Origin: Tolypeutes matacus
Taxonomy: Eukaryota > Chordata > Mammalia > Cingulata > Chlamyphoridae
DNA length: 64,000 bases
Assembly (NCBI GenBank): GCA_026826555.1
Contig: JAKSZT010053837.1
Span: 202,770 to 266,769, forward strand
Reading direction: 5' to 3'
Position numbers and translations under genes: made by a program. Of the stretch, positions 1 through 16,639 are shown piece by piece (within the stretch, counting starts at the first letter, position 1; the number at the start of each line of letters is the position of its first letter). Under the pieces are notes generated by a model. The model was not told where the DNA came from. It did not search any database and was given only the letters and a program-made list of their open reading frames with translations.

Positions 1-533
1 TGATCAAATGTTATAAAATATTTAAAACTCTTAGCAGTCTGACTGGCAAGTAGTAGGTTTTAGATAAATAAATCGTGTGTGTTTCCCTTTCCCCTTCTTC
101 TCTTGTATGATAAATTAATGACGTGGTGCAGAGGGAATGAAAAGGGCAGTGGGATAGAACAGTTTGCAGCTGGGCAGGAATTAAGGAGCCAATAACAATA
201 GTGTGAGGGACAGATCAGGAAATTTCTATGACAAACAAATTTATATTGATGGCTGTCCCTCATTCACAAAAGCAATGATGCTCACCCACCACCAAAAACA
301 CACAGATTAGATATTTTCTCTTCCATGTTCTCTCACTCAAGTACTATAGTTGGCCAACATGAGAGATGGAAACTAACAGTCCGAAACATAGACTGATTCT
401 ATGACCCTGTCCTCATCTTTCCCCTTTTCTCACCAACTGATCTAACAAACCCAGTAAGGAGAGATGACTGATAGGCTGCTGAGCACAGCAGAGGAGAATA
501 TTTCCCTGTCTGAAACTGTTTCCCTTCTTATAG
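1..533. other. Sequence upstream of the first visible TMEM52B exon
   Basis: No coding exon or clear repeat is recognised here. The signal-peptide exon expected for TMEM52B (about 19 residues ending just before Leu-Pro-Gly) was looked for and not found, so it probably lies left of the window. The end of the stretch is a pyrimidine-rich acceptor tract that stops in AG at 532-533. Confidence 0.6.
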
Positions 534-4525
<3,992 letters not shown>

Positions 4526-5599
4526 TGGGAACATTGGTTATATAAATGGGGGTGGGGGTGTCCCCAGATTCTGATTCTGAGATCCACAGGCATATTCCAC
4601 ATTTCCTTTTCTAATATTCAGAAGGTTTAGGATGGCATCTAAACCTCATTCCATAGCAAAGATGGGTACTAGCTCTTCATTCTCAGCTGCATATATTTTT
4701 TTATATGGAATGCTCTGATCAGGAAAGCTCATTCTTTATACGATGACCAAAACTGGCAGCTAACCATTAGCCCTGCTGATTATTACTCACCAGGAAAGCA
4801 TCAAAGGTGTCTCAGATGTCTTCTGTTATTGAGTGCATATAGCATTCCTATACCCATATAACTCTACAAGTTGCTTTCTCTCTGCCAGCTATCAGATTGT
4901 GGTGCACTGGAGGATAAAGACAGCAGTGTAGGCCCAATCAGCAACATCCATGCCCTAAACTCATGCATCCTTCTTTCTGAGAATACCTAATTTTATAGTG
5001 AATGAAAATGAGCATCTCAGACATCATCTAATACCCAACTAGACATCCAGAATCCGCCAGTGGGATGGCCAGTGTGGGCTAAGGGAATACAGTATAGAGC
5101 ACCAGATATCAAGGTCTTTCACTCTGGTTCTACCCACAAGCAGTAGGAAAAACTGCACAGAGTACGGTGAGAGTTCCATTCGTTTTTTCAGTTCTTCTGT
5201 CCTGCAAACACAAATGCACACACGCACACCCTTTTCTAACTTAATTATATAACAACTCAAAAGAAGAGCATGGCTTTGTGTCTTTCCTCCTTCCCACTTG
5301 ACCACTTAAAGCCCTAAGATGTCTACAGTACAATATGCACTAGTCTCTAGTGGTGGCCCTTGCTGCCACCTAGTGGACCGGCGGTAGAAAACACATTTCC
5401 CCCTTTGGACTTCTCTGCACACCTCTCCAATTGTCCGAGCACTAACTGAACTGAGCTTGGACTGGCTCTTTCTGACACCATCTTGCTGTGCACTACTAAG
5501 CTGTCTACATAAAATACTACTGCCCCAAAGTACTTTTACTGGGAAATTGAAAGATGCATTTGGGGAAAAGCTACTCTCCAGGGACCTTAGATAAGTCAT

Positions 5600-5745
5600 T
5601 AAAATCTTTAAAATTCAGTGTTCTCATCTGTAAAATAAGGGATAATTACAAAGATTCTTGTGAGGATCAAATAAGCTAAACATAGGTGACATGATTTGTA
5701 AGGTATTGTGCACATGTACTTGTTATTATTCTTATTATTGACATC
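5600..5745 (+). repeat. MIR SINE, 3' half
   Basis: The order CTCATCTGTAAAATAAGGGATAA, GTGAGGATCAAATAAG and a TTATTATT tail follows the MIR consensus in plus orientation. An L2-like 3' end (CAATAAATATTTGTTGATTG) follows near 5854. From there to about 7090 nothing is recognised except weak L2-like text around 6700-6900. Confidence 0.75.
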
Positions 5746-7099
5746 TAGTTTTCACCTGCTTGCTATGATTCCCAGAAAAATTACATACCGGCCCATCCCT
5801 TTGCCAGCTTGCTATGTTATTCCCAAGTCACACCTGAAGTGGTGTTATCTCATCAATAAATATTTGTTGATTGAGTTTAACAGCCAAAGACATGTCATTC
5901 CTTTTAATACATTCTGTGTAGAAGTAAGGGATATTTGAGAAAGCATGTTGTGCATTAGGCAATTAATTCCAATATCTAGTGAAGCAAGACCGACCCAGGG
6001 AATGAGTGATTAGTGTTGCACATCATTGAATACATACTTGGGATACTCACTCAGCCTAGAGGAGAAAATGTTAAAAGTATAACCTGCTGGTGATCTGAAT
6101 TTATCTTGAGTCATTTATCAAATTGCTTCTGGAAATTGTTGAAAGGAATGAATTGTTAACAGCACCTGAGGTGGCCTTGTTTTACCATTGCCACATGTAT
6201 CACTTCATCACACATTTCATAAAATATTCTAGGATTTTTCATCCATCAAGACTCTACAGTCTTGAAGAAGTTAAAACGTTCAAGAGCACAGAAAGTTCTT
6301 GGAATAAGTCCTGCTCATAAAGGTTCGTTCTAAAGAGATCTCTACCCATCCTCTACCTCATTTAAAATATGGAATCACTTTTATCCATTTTAATTTACTC
6401 TCTTGTATTTCTCCAGTGTTCAATGTGTCTTGCCATGATCTGCTCCAAGTGTACAATCTTAGCATTACTCCTGCGCCTCATCAAATCTTCCCTTTCTTAA
6501 CCCTCCCATTTATCACAAGCTATAGGTATCAATCTGGCTCTGGTTCTTTCCCTACTCAATCTAAGGTATCCATTAATCACCTCAATTAATTTTGCCATTG
6601 CGATCAACATTTTTTTAAATCCCTTTTCGCTTTCCTCTCATCTATCTATCCTTCAGACTTAAAACACTGTTTCCATGAAGCTAACTGATATTCTTCCCAA
6701 CACCTACACTGCTGAGCAGTGCTAGAGAAAAATCTCTCAGCTCTACAGGTTGAGGTCATTGTAAGTTCATGGACTCCAACAACACCTGAGCTATTTAGCA
6801 TTCTTTCTGGATTTCCTCTCATAATTTTTCAATTCCTGTTAGCTGTTATTCGAATTTCAAGATCTCTCTTCAAATGCCACATTCCTTCATCTAACTCATT
6901 AATTCTAAGTAGGGGACTTGGCTGTTTAGTTTAGAGAGTAAATCAAAGCATTCAACTTCCTGCCCCAAAGCTACAAAGCTCTAGAGAGAGGTCCTATCTT
7001 TCCTCCTTCTTTGCTGTCTCATTGAAATAGATGTCACTCTTCCTTCTCAATAATAATACTTCTAATTGTGCTTTGCACTACATTGATTCAACACTTTCT

Positions 7100-7245
7100 T
7101 TGTTCAACAAATATTTTTTAAGAAATTATGCACCAAGAATAGTGCAGGGACAGCTTGGGCAAAAGAGTGCGAACAAACAGGGTCTCTGACTTTCTGTCTT
7201 CATAGAGCTTACATTGAAAGTAGGGAAAAACAAGACTAAAGAAAA
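7100..7245 (+). repeat. Ancient L2/MIR-type fragment
   Basis: TTCAACAAATATTTTTTAAG ... TCATAGAGCTTACATTGAAAG is the familiar old mammalian repeat with a 'tattgagcacctactatg ... catggagcttacattc' layout. A similar sequence recurs near 61180-61260. Confidence 0.5.
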
Positions 7246-7276
7246 AGCAAAAATAAAATGATAGCCAATGGGAAAT

Positions 7277-8560
7277 GTGCAAAGATGTCTCACCACTCCT
7301 ATTCAACACTGTACTGGAAGTCCTAGCTGATGCAATAAGACAAGAGAAGAATAAAAACATGTATATATGGAAAGAAGAAATAAAACTGTTTTTGTTCACA
7401 GATGGTATTATTATATAAGTAGAAAGTTCCAAAGAATCAGCAAACACATTCCTGGAACTAATAAGTAATTATGACAAAGTTAAGGGATACAAGGTAAACT
7501 TACCAAGGTCAATAACTTGTCTATATACCAGTGATGAACAATTAGAATTTGAAATTTTAAAACACAACACCATTTACATTAGCACCAAAAAAAGAAATAA
7601 ATATTCAGTATAATTCCAACAAAATATGTACAAGATCTATATAAGGAGAACTACAAAATTTGGATGAAAGAAATTTTAAAAATCTAATTAAGAGAGGATA
7701 GTCCATGTTCATGGGAAGTAAGACTTAATATTAAGATGTCAATTTCTTCCCAAGTTGATCCATAGATTCAACACAATCCCAATCAAAAGCCCATAAAGCT
7801 ATTTTATGGATATCAACAAACTGATTCTAAAGCCTATATGGAAAGGCAAAAGGACTAGAATTGACAACATAATACTCAGGATCAAAGTTGAAGGACTGAC
7901 ACCACCCAACTTCAAGACTTACTATAAAACAACAGTGATCAAGACAGTGTGGTATTGCTGAATAGATTAATAGATCAGAATAGAGAGACCAGAATAGACC
8001 CATACAAACATAGTCAACTGAACTTTGACAAAGGAGCAAAGGCAATCCAATGGAGAAAGGACAGTCTTATCAACAAATGGTGCTGAGACAACTCGACATC
8101 CATGTGCCAAAAGAAAAAAGAAAAAAAAAAGGAGAAGAATTTAAATACAGACTTTACAATTTTCACAGTTATTAACTCAAAATGGATCAAAGACATAAAT
8201 ATAAAACACAAAACTTTAAAACTTCTAAAAGATAATAACAGAGAAAATCAAAGAGACCTTGGGTTTGGTGATGACGTTTTAAATACACCACCAAAATCAC
8301 AGTCCCATAAAAGAAAAAAATGATGCGTTTTGAGTGATATAGAGTGTAAACTACAGTGTAAACTGTAATCCATGCTTAGTGTCAATGCTCCAAAATATGT
8401 TTATCAATTGCAATGAATATACCACACTAATGAAAGATGTTGTTAACGTGGGAGAACGTGGGAGGAATGGGGAGTGGGGCATGTGGGAATCCCTATATAT
8501 TCTCTGTAACATTTATGTAATCTAAGTATCCTTTAAAAAATAAAAAAATGAAAAGAAGGG
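7277..8560 (+). mobile_element. L1 retrotransposon fragment (ORF2 part plus a 3'UTR-like tail)
   Basis: From 7277 the sequence follows plus-strand L1 ORF2 (CACCACTCCTATTCAACA, then GAAGTCCTAGCTGATGCAAT, and later the AATGGTGCTGAGACAACT region), with many stops and indels. ORF2-like text ends near 8323. A different segment (8324-8560) then resembles an L1 3'UTR ending in an A-rich tail (CTTTAAAAAATAAAAAAATG). No intact protein is possible; this is a dead copy. Confidence 0.75.
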
Positions 8561-8604
8561 GGAAAAAAAGAAAGAAAGAAAGCTACATAAATCCTCTGAG
8601 CCAC

Positions 8605-8695
8605 ATTTGTGAGATTTAAATGAGAAGATCTATGAAAAGTCCTAGCATGGTGTCTGACACATGGCAAGCCTACAATAAATTATAGTCATTACTTA
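8605..8695 (+). repeat. MIR 3' end lying between two L1 pieces
   Basis: GTGAGATTTAAATGAGAAGA ... TAGCATGGTGTCTGACACATGG ... CAATAAATTATAGTCATTA aligns by eye with the MIR 3' half. MIR is far older than the L1 around it, which makes the arrangement puzzling (see findings). Confidence 0.6.
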
Positions 8696-8699
8696 ATTT

Positions 8700-10137
8700 T
8701 TAAAAAATTTAAAACTTGTGTTCTGCAAAAGACACTGTTGACAGAATGAAAAGACAAGTCACAGACTGGAAGAAAATATTTGCAAAACAAATATCTGATA
8801 AAGGACTTGTGGTATCCAAAATATACAAAGAACTTCTAAAACTCAAGAATGAGGAAAGAAACAACTCAAATAAAAAATGACTAAAAGATTTGTACAGACA
8901 CCTTACCAAAAAAGATATACAGATGGCAAATGAATATATGAAAATATGGTCAATGTTTATGTCTTTAGGGAATTGCAAATTAAAATAACAATGATATTCC
9001 ATTGCACTCTTATAGGAATGGCTAAAAGCCAAAATACTGATAATATTAAATGCTGATGAGAATGTGGAACAAGAGAAACATTCGTTCATTGCAGGTGAGA
9101 ATGCAAAATGGTAAAACCACTTTGGAAGACAGTTTGGCAGTTTCTTATGAAGTTAAACATAGGCCTGCCATGCAACCCAACAATCACACTCCGAGGTATT
9201 TATTCAAATGAATTGAAAACTGATGCCCACAAAAGAAAAACAAAAACCTGCACATGAATATTTATAGCAGCTTTATTCATAATTGCCAAAAATTGGAAGC
9301 AACCAAAGCATCCCTCAATAGGCAAATGAATAAACAATGGTACATCCATACAGTGGAATATTGTTCAGCTATAAAAAGAGTGAGCTATCAAGTAACAAAA
9401 AGACAGGGAGGAACTTAAAATGTATATTTCTAAGTGAAAGAAGACAGTCTGGAAAGGCTAAAAACTATATGATTCCAATTATATGACATTCTGTAAAAAA
9501 CAAAAATAGAGAGACAGTAAAAAGATCAGCCGTTGCAAACAGGAGGGAGAGGAGGGAGGAATAGATAGTGAAATTACTCTGTATGATACTGTAATGGTAG
9601 ATACATGACATTACTTTTATAACAGAACCAGTGAACCCTAACATAAGCTATGGACTTTAGTTAATGATTTGTATCTCTCATGAACTATAACAACTATTTA
9701 ATACTAATACAAGGTGTTAATAATTGGGTGGATGGGCGGGGGGGGGAATACATCAAATCTAAGATATGGGCTACAGTTAGTAATATTTTGACAATGCTCT
9801 TTCATAGTTTATAACAAATGTTTCACAACAATGCAAGGTGTTGGTGATGTGTGGGAGCCCTGTGATGATATGCATGTTGGTTTTATAAGTTCACAACTTT
9901 TACTGTACCCTTATTGTTTATGTATGTTCATATATGAATTATATACTTCAAGAAAATTTTAAAAAATAATGTATCAATATTGGTACACCAATGGAAACAA
10001 ATATACCAGTTCAAGATATTAATAATAGGGGAAACTGTATGTGGGTAGGGTGGGGGTAGTATATGGGAACTTTGTATTTCCTGCACAAGCTTTCTGTAAG
10101 CCTAAAAGTATTGTTTAAAAAAAAAAAAAAAAGCTTA
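8700..10137 (+). mobile_element. L1 retrotransposon 3' fragment (ORF2 C-terminus, 3'UTR, poly(A))
   Basis: It starts in the ORF2 segment 'AACTTGTGTTCTGCAAAAGACAC' and runs through the C-terminal region (ATTTATAGCAGCTTTATTCA, GGAATATTGTTCAGCTATAA). It continues into a 3'UTR ending GGGAACTTTGTATTTCCTGC and a poly(A) tail at about 10118-10132. The coding part has several stops and frameshifts. Its first base picks up ORF2 almost exactly where the piece ending near 8323 stops. Confidence 0.8.
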
Positions 10138-10256
10138 TTAAAAAGAAAGTGCAAGAAAGAAACAAAGGTTAAGACAGGGAAAACAGGTAGAAAGGGTGTA
10201 GAACCCTTGGGAAAGACAGACAGGAAAATACATTTTGAAAGGTGGAAAAGGTTTGA

Positions 10257-10426
10257 AGGGAGCTGAGTTGGTGCAAGAGATTGAGCACCTCTCTCCCACT
10301 CTGGAAGGTCCTGGGATCAGTTCCCAGTGCCGCCTAGAGAGAAGACAAGCAGACACCGAAGAACACACAGAGAGCAGAGAGTAAGTGCAAAACAATGGAG
10401 GGGGAGAGGGAGAGAAACGAATAAAT

Positions 10427-10458
<32 letters not shown>

Positions 10459-10460
10459 GG
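10257..10460 (+). mobile_element. DAS-type SINE (second-monomer type) with poly(A)
   Basis: The copy consists of a tRNA-like head (GTTGGTGCAAGAGATTGAGC ... CCTGGGATCAGTTCCCAG), then the body with GAGAAGACAAGCAGACACCG, then AATAAATAAATCTT and a long A run. It lacks the first monomer seen in the longer copies. Confidence 0.85.
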
Positions 10461-13400
10461 TGATTCACCCTGCAGCCTGCTGGCAGTCCATGCCTCAGAT
10501 TGCGTACCTTTCTCGTTTTCTTGTTTCTTAATAAGCTCTCTTTACTCCCTTGCTTAAAAAAAAAAACGAACGAAAAAAAGGTTTGGTAAATCTGAGGGAC
10601 TGGGAAAAAAGCCTAGAATAGCTGATCATAGTTGTCAAATGAGAGAGCTTCAGGAAACTTAGAGAGGGAGAAGGGGCATTGGGATAAGGAGTTTAGATTA
10701 TAATTCATATGTGTTGGCAAGCCATCAAAGGATTTTAAATAGCGAATAACTTGATATAACTTGAAATTTAAGATGATGCTCTTGATTTTACATGGAAAAT
10801 GGATTGGAGGAGAAGTATGAAAGCCTGAAGACCAGATGGGAGGCTAACTGAAGAATAGGGGATAAGAGACAGTTATGGAGAGAACTAGGGTGCTGACAGT
10901 AGAGGTGGAAATAGAGATAAATATAGGGATTTGAGGTGTGTATGAGTAGAATCACCAGAACTTGCTGATGGGTTGGTGAGGGAAAGGTGGCAAGGAAAAG
11001 GAATCAAGAATGACTCTTAGATCACTGACATGAGCCAACGTAAAGAAGATGGCACCATTAATTAGGACAGAGAAGACTGCGGGAAGACAAGATAGAGGGG
11101 GAAATTCAATACAGTGATTTCTAAAAGTGGAGAAAAGACATTTGATGATGAAATACATACCAAGTTAAGCTACAACAAGGCGTACTACCCTAAGCAGCAA
11201 GAAAAATTCATATGTGCCAACGAAAGAAGTGAAAGCTTTCCTTGACAGTGAATAAGGAAACTTTCAAATTGTAAAAGACCGGAGAAAAGGAAGTTCCATG
11301 TTGTACCTACAAAATTTGCAAGGTTTGTAAGACATACACTGGAGATCGCTCGGGGCCTATTAGATATATGCCTATCTGGGACTGTGGGGTCTGGACTGGA
11401 GGATAAAAATTTGGAAGCCATTGTTTTAAAATTTATATACATGCTTGCATAAATGATATGACCTAGTCTCCAATCTTGTTCTCCTCCTTCTTTCTCTTAC
11501 CTCTTTCTTTAACTGCTCACTTTCTACTAGCATTTTCCCTTTAGCAAATATTTGTTTGTAATTATATTTTAGTACACATATTTACAAAATGCCAAGGGAA
11601 TATTATGCAGAGTCTATGGTAGTTTCAGAAAACATGCATTTCAAAGAGGAAATTTCACCTAGAAAGAGGAGATAATGTGAGTATAAACATTGAGATGTGA
11701 ATGCACTTAGCAGTTTCAATAGTGTTGTATGAATTGTATATGGGAACCTGGAACATGGAGTGGAGGAAGGAAAGAGGCACATTGGTAAGTCTTGTGTTAA
11801 GCAAGTGGGACACTGAAATTGAAGATAATGAGGAGCTACTTAATGTTTTATTAACAGAATTCCATCAAGTGATCAATGTTTTAGAAACATTGCTCCAATG
11901 AAAGTTTGAGGTCTTAGCTGAAATACAAATAAGATAAGTCTAAATTCTAGGTAGGAACATACTGCAAAACTCCTAGTTTAATAGCTATAAGAACCTGGAA
12001 AAGGGCATTGGGGTGATGATGAAATGAATATAAATCATTTCTCCTTTTCAGCCGAAATCTAAGCTGGGCGCAAATGGAAGTGGTTAGGAAATAGGATTTT
12101 TACACAAGTGTTCTCTAGGTCTTTCTACTTATTTTAAGCAATGGAGAAATTTTGTCCCTGGCACCTCTGTCTCAGCTCTAGAGGACACAAATATGACAAT
12201 TCCCCTGCAGCCTGGCAGTGGAGGTGCATTCCCCATTCTTAACAGCTTATTCTGGGTTTTCTGGGGTGATTACATTGGGCAAAAACACATTCTCCATTCC
12301 TCTTACTTGCCAAAACTGAAACTCCTGGAAACAATGAGGGCTATGCCTAATGTATGCCAATATTTGAAGGGAGGTGTCACCATTACAGGGAGGGGGGACC
12401 AGTGTTCAGTACTATGTGCAATGACAGAAGGCAATGACCCTGTTCAGCATGAGGCTCCTAACCTGTGGTGGAGACCTGAAAGATGAGCATATATTAGTTG
12501 GCACAAGGACAATGCAGGCTCTCTTTTGGAGTCTGAGAGAATACTGATTGATCTGTGATGAGTAGTTCCATCTGTGTGTTCAAGCCAAATAGAAGAGCAA
12601 AGAGTGTCTGTTTCTGGCCCAGTTCTAGGTCAGGAACTGCAGCAGAGATTCTTATAGACTTGGCCCTCTAGGTGTGGCTATCAGATCCTTATTAAACTGT
12701 CTGATTAGTTAACATACTGAGGGTTTACTTGTACATGAAAGTTAGGAAATAAAGCAAAAGGAGAATTTATTTCTAGGAAATTAAGAGGCAGGGGGAGAAA
12801 TATCACAAAGTCTGGGAACAAGGAGGTTAGTTTTCTTTTCCTTGGGTAAGTAGATTGGCTGAAAGGTCATGAAAGGCCAGGTTGGGCAGTCTGCCCTTGA
12901 GCAGGCTGACTGGAAAGCAATTTCAGTGATTTATGGATTGTCCAAGATACACTGAGATTTCAGCTGTGGAAAATATTTGCTCTCTCTGAGTAATGTTGGC
13001 CATAGTCCTTCTGTTGGCCCCTTCACCTGTGTTAACCCAGAATTGCATTATTTCCCACCTCAAAATTCCACATAACTTTAATGTTTTGGAAAAGGTGTCA
13101 TGAAAGTGGTAGTGTTTGAATGGAACCCTGAAGGATGATAGATTTTTATAAGCCAAAGATACAATAAAAGGGCATTATATCTATGAACAAAGATAGAAGA
13201 AATGAGAATGTGCATCATGGAGAATGGTAAAAATTCCAAGAGAGATATAATAGGAATGACTATGGAAATATAGGTTGGCATATTTTTATAAAAGGCATTA
13301 TATGTGAGCTTAAGCAGTTTGGACTTTATCCTATATTCAATGAAAGGCATAGCAAGTTTTTCAGGGGGAAAAGAAGAGATAATTTATCTTGTAAGATACC

Positions 13401-13565
13401 TATGATATCACTAGAAGATGAATAAAAGGAGTGAGAGACAGAAGACAGGGAAACCATTATGATTACTGAATCATCCCCTTTGACAACAGTTCTCTAAATT
13501 TTATGTTGAAAGCTTAGTTATAGGCAGTGTTATGAAATAAGGCAGAATGAATTTAAAGCCTCTCC
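10461..13565. other. Gene-free stretch
   Basis: No exon is recognised. 10600-11110 and 13080-13400 resemble an old mammalian interspersed repeat ('GGACTTTATCCTATATTCAATG'; 'AAGAATGACTCTTAGATC') whose family I do not assign. 12190-12490 holds a short open frame with no recognisable similarity. The remainder looks unremarkable and AT-rich. Confidence 0.5.
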
Positions 13566-13569
13566 TCTG

Positions 13570-14163
13570 TATTCCAGCTTCCTCGTTGTGGCAATTTGAT
13601 ATAGTTATGAATTCCAAAAATAGATATTGGATTATGCTTGTAAACTGGTCTGTTCCTCTGGGTGGGATTAAATTATGATTAGGGCTTTGGGCCACATCAG
13701 TAGAACGTCCTCTTTGTAGGCAGGGACTCAAAAATAAAAGGCATGGCAAAGGACAGAGTTGGAGTTTTTGATTTGGAGTTTTGAGTTAGAGTTCTGAGGC
13801 TGAGTTTTAATGCCAGGGCCCAGGGAATCAAGCACACAGAGGAGCTTGGTCGTGAGGAATGAGAGAAGGCCCTAGGAAGAGATGAGCCATTGGTCTGATT
13901 TTCTACAGCTGGTCTTGTGGAGAGAAGCAAGCCTAAGCCCAGAGAGAGGCAAGCACCAGGAAGAGAGGAACCCAAGAAGCCTGAACTCTTGGCAGATGTC
14001 GGCAGCCATCTTGCTCCAACATGTGGCAATGGACTTTGGTGAGGGAAGAAGCTTATGCTTTATGGCCTGGTAACTGTAGGCTTCTACCCCAAATAAATAC
14101 CCTTTATAAAAGCCAACAGATTGCTGATATTTTGTATCAGCACCCCTTTGGCTGACTAATACA
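13570..14163 (+). mobile_element. MaLR/ERVL-like LTR
   Basis: This LTR-like unit starts GTTGTGGCAATTTGATATAG. It has a GCAGCCATCTTGCTCC block, an AATAAATACCCTTTATAAAA polyadenylation region near 14092, and ends CCTTTGGCTGACTAATACA. The GTTTT/GTTGGAG reiteration in the middle is typical. It looks like a solo LTR; no internal retroviral sequence is seen beside it. Family assignment is by resemblance only. Confidence 0.6.
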
Positions 14164-14858
14164 CTAGTACACACCTTTCAATTGATTATGTTGCCCTTTG
14201 GTTCTTGCTGTCCTGTTTAACAAATGATATCAATGCTCCAAGTATCGAGTCCTTTCTTGAGTCCCAATTTGTATACCAAATTTGCCTATACAGATTCCCT
14301 CTTGTATTCCCCTCTTGGACTAGAGTTTAGAAGCTGTTCTCTCCTAAGGTATTAGTACTAATTACTATGGGTGGTAAAGTTGAGAACCATTCTCTTTCTC
14401 TCCCAAAGGACTGTAAATTCAAACTCAGTAAATACCAAATTAGAACAATTCAAATGCAATTCAAAGAGGACAAAAGCTCATGAAGAATCAAATAACTGGT
14501 AAGTAATCACAACCATCTGAATGGCTACTATGCATCTACTACATTACTTAATTTAATTCTCCAAACTCTGTGTTTCCTTTTTTTCCCCAGCTTTGGTGAC
14601 TGAGTTGCAGGGAAGCAATGTAATTTGTCCAGAGCTGAGTGACTAGGTGGGGTTATAAAGTCAACTTCCTCACTTCAAACACCAAACCGAAAAACCCAAA
14701 ATTTTATTTCTCGATTTAATTTTTATTCTTTTAAATCAAATGTATACTTTCACACAAATTAAAAAGTCAAGTAGCTCTACAAGGCATGTGAATTAAAAAA
14801 AAAGCACCTCCTCACCATACACACATTTCCTACTTCCTAGTTTTTAGTTGATTTTTTT

Positions 14859-15119
14859 TTAAAGATTTATTTTATTTATTTATTTACACCCCCCCCCCAT
14901 TGCTGCTTATGCTTGCTGTGTCCATTTGTTGTGCATTTTTCTGTGGTTGCTTGTCTCCCTTTGTTGCGTCATCTTGCGCCAGCTCACTATGCCGCGCAGG
15001 CCGTCAGCTCACCATGTCACGTGGGCCAGCTTACCTTCACCAGGAGGCCCCAGAAATCGAACCCAGGACCTCCCTTATGGTAAATGGGAGCCCAACCACT
15101 TGAGCCACATCTGCTTCCC
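14859..15119 (-). mobile_element. DAS-type SINE, minus strand, with target-site duplication
   Basis: Read on the minus strand: head GGGAAGCAGATGTGGCTCAA with A box, then the B-box region, the body, and an A-rich (AATAAATAAATAAAATAAAT) tail. A 13-bp repeat AGTTGATTTTTTT flanks it at 14846-14858 and 15120-15132, so insertion was by target-primed reverse transcription and is fairly young. Confidence 0.92.
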
Positions 15120-15417
15120 AGTTGATTTTTTTGAGCCTATATTTCTCCAAATATTGTCTGTATGTTTCAACTCTCGATTTTAATTTTCAGTTGTTTGGGG
15201 CATAATTGATTGATCTTTCCATTATGAAAGATGAAAATTCAGCCTATTTTTATTACTACCACCTCACCTTTAGTATAACCACATACCTGTACATTTCTTG
15301 TACCCCTCCTCCAACTTCTAAATATGGTATATCATAATTTGGATTACATCAGTATTAAGGGAAGCAAGAAAGAGAGTACTAATGATTAAGAATCTGAAAC
15401 TAGAATTTATTAGTTAA

Positions 15418-15565
15418 AATGATGACTCTGCCCTTTATTCCCTTTCCAACATTGGTATGGTCATTTAATCATTCTGTGCCTCAATTTCTTCATCCGTCAA
15501 ATGATGATAAAATGAGTTCTTCTACCTCATATTATTATGTGAGAATTATGGGAGTTATTCTGACT
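15418..15565 (+). repeat. MIR SINE
   Basis: 'GACTCTGCCCTTTATT ... TCATTTAATCATTCTGTGCC TCAATTTCTTCATC' is the core MIR text in plus orientation, followed by the TAAAATGAG and TATGTGAGAATTATGGGAG 3' region. Confidence 0.75.
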
Positions 15566-16010
15566 AACCGCCTTCCCTGTTTCCTATACTAATCTGCCTC
15601 AGCCCCCCCCTCAGAGAGTTTACACCCTTATTCTTAAGGGGGAGCTGAAGGGAGATTGTCATTCTTCTGTAGTTGATTTCTGCTTGTCAGGGACAGAGGT
15701 CCCTGCCTGACAGGATGCGAAACTCTCTGGTTATCCTATTGAGGTTGAGGGAAAGTGAGTCTGGTACATGGTTGGAACTGGATGAAATCCCCACATGACT
15801 AATACCTTATTCTGGAAGGCATTGATTCTGGAAGAAATGAACTTAGTTAGAATTTTGAAGATACATTAATTCTAAGGACAGATTGTGGTAGACCTGCTGG
15901 GCTTGGTATAAACTGCCACCCCCAGTTCCCACAATGGTGGTCATACCTAGGACAGTTAGGAGAGGTATGAGGAGACGCACTGCCCTAAACATAAACTCAC
16001 AAAGACAATA

Positions 16011-16445
16011 TAAGCAACAAAAAGATAAGCATATGGGGAAGCAGATGTCAAGTGATTGGGCTCCCATCTACCATATGGGAGGCCCTGAGAATCAAACCCG
16101 AGGCCTCCTGGTGAAAGGAAGCTGGCCCATGCCACCGAGAGCTGTTGGCCTGTGGTGCGGAGAGCTGGTGCAGCAAGATGATGCAACAAAGGGAGACACA
16201 GAGGAGAGACAGTGAGAGACATAGCAGACCAGGGTCAGGAGGTGGTCCAAGCAATTGAGTGCCTCTCTCCCACACCAGAGGCCCCAGGATCAGCTCCTGG
16301 TCTGTCCTAAAGAGAAAAGATGAGAAGAAAAAGACAAGCAGATATGGAAAGAACACACAGCAAATGGACACAGAGAGCAGACAGCAAAAACAACAACAAT
16401 GGGGCGGGAGAAGGAAAAAAAAGATAAGCACACAGCAAGCAAAAT
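16011..16445 (+). mobile_element. Dimeric DAS-type SINE with target-site duplication
   Basis: The first tRNA-like monomer begins GGGGAAGCAGATGTC and carries B-box CCTGAGAATCAAACC, here much changed. A spacer with CTGGTGCAGCAAGATGATGC follows, and the second monomer begins GGTGGTCCAAGCAATTGAGT. The tail is A-rich with AACAACAACAATGG. The 10-bp duplication AAAGACAATA is at 16001-16010 and 16446-16455. Confidence 0.88.
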
Positions 16446-16639
16446 AAAGACAATACTTAAGAAAGCCATTCTTTTAATTTATAGGCACATTCATTAACTA
16501 CTTAGAAAATGAATAAAGTTTACAAAGACTTTTAACATGTTCAATATCCTTCTGCATATGATCTAGAATAGAAGAGATATTATTATATTCATCAGGTATA
16601 TAGGTACAGCACTTAATACTAATCAATGCACTAATCAAT

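Noticed and set aside
8102..9089. Open frames on both strands at 8.1-9.1 kb
   Set aside because: They are pieces of dead L1 ORF2 or its antisense.
13697..14174. Overlapping antisense ORFs of 100-110 aa
   Set aside because: They lie within a MaLR-like LTR and have no coding similarity.
16048..16431. 127-aa minus-strand ORF
   Set aside because: Lies wholly within a SINE copy; similar short ORFs recur in the other copies.
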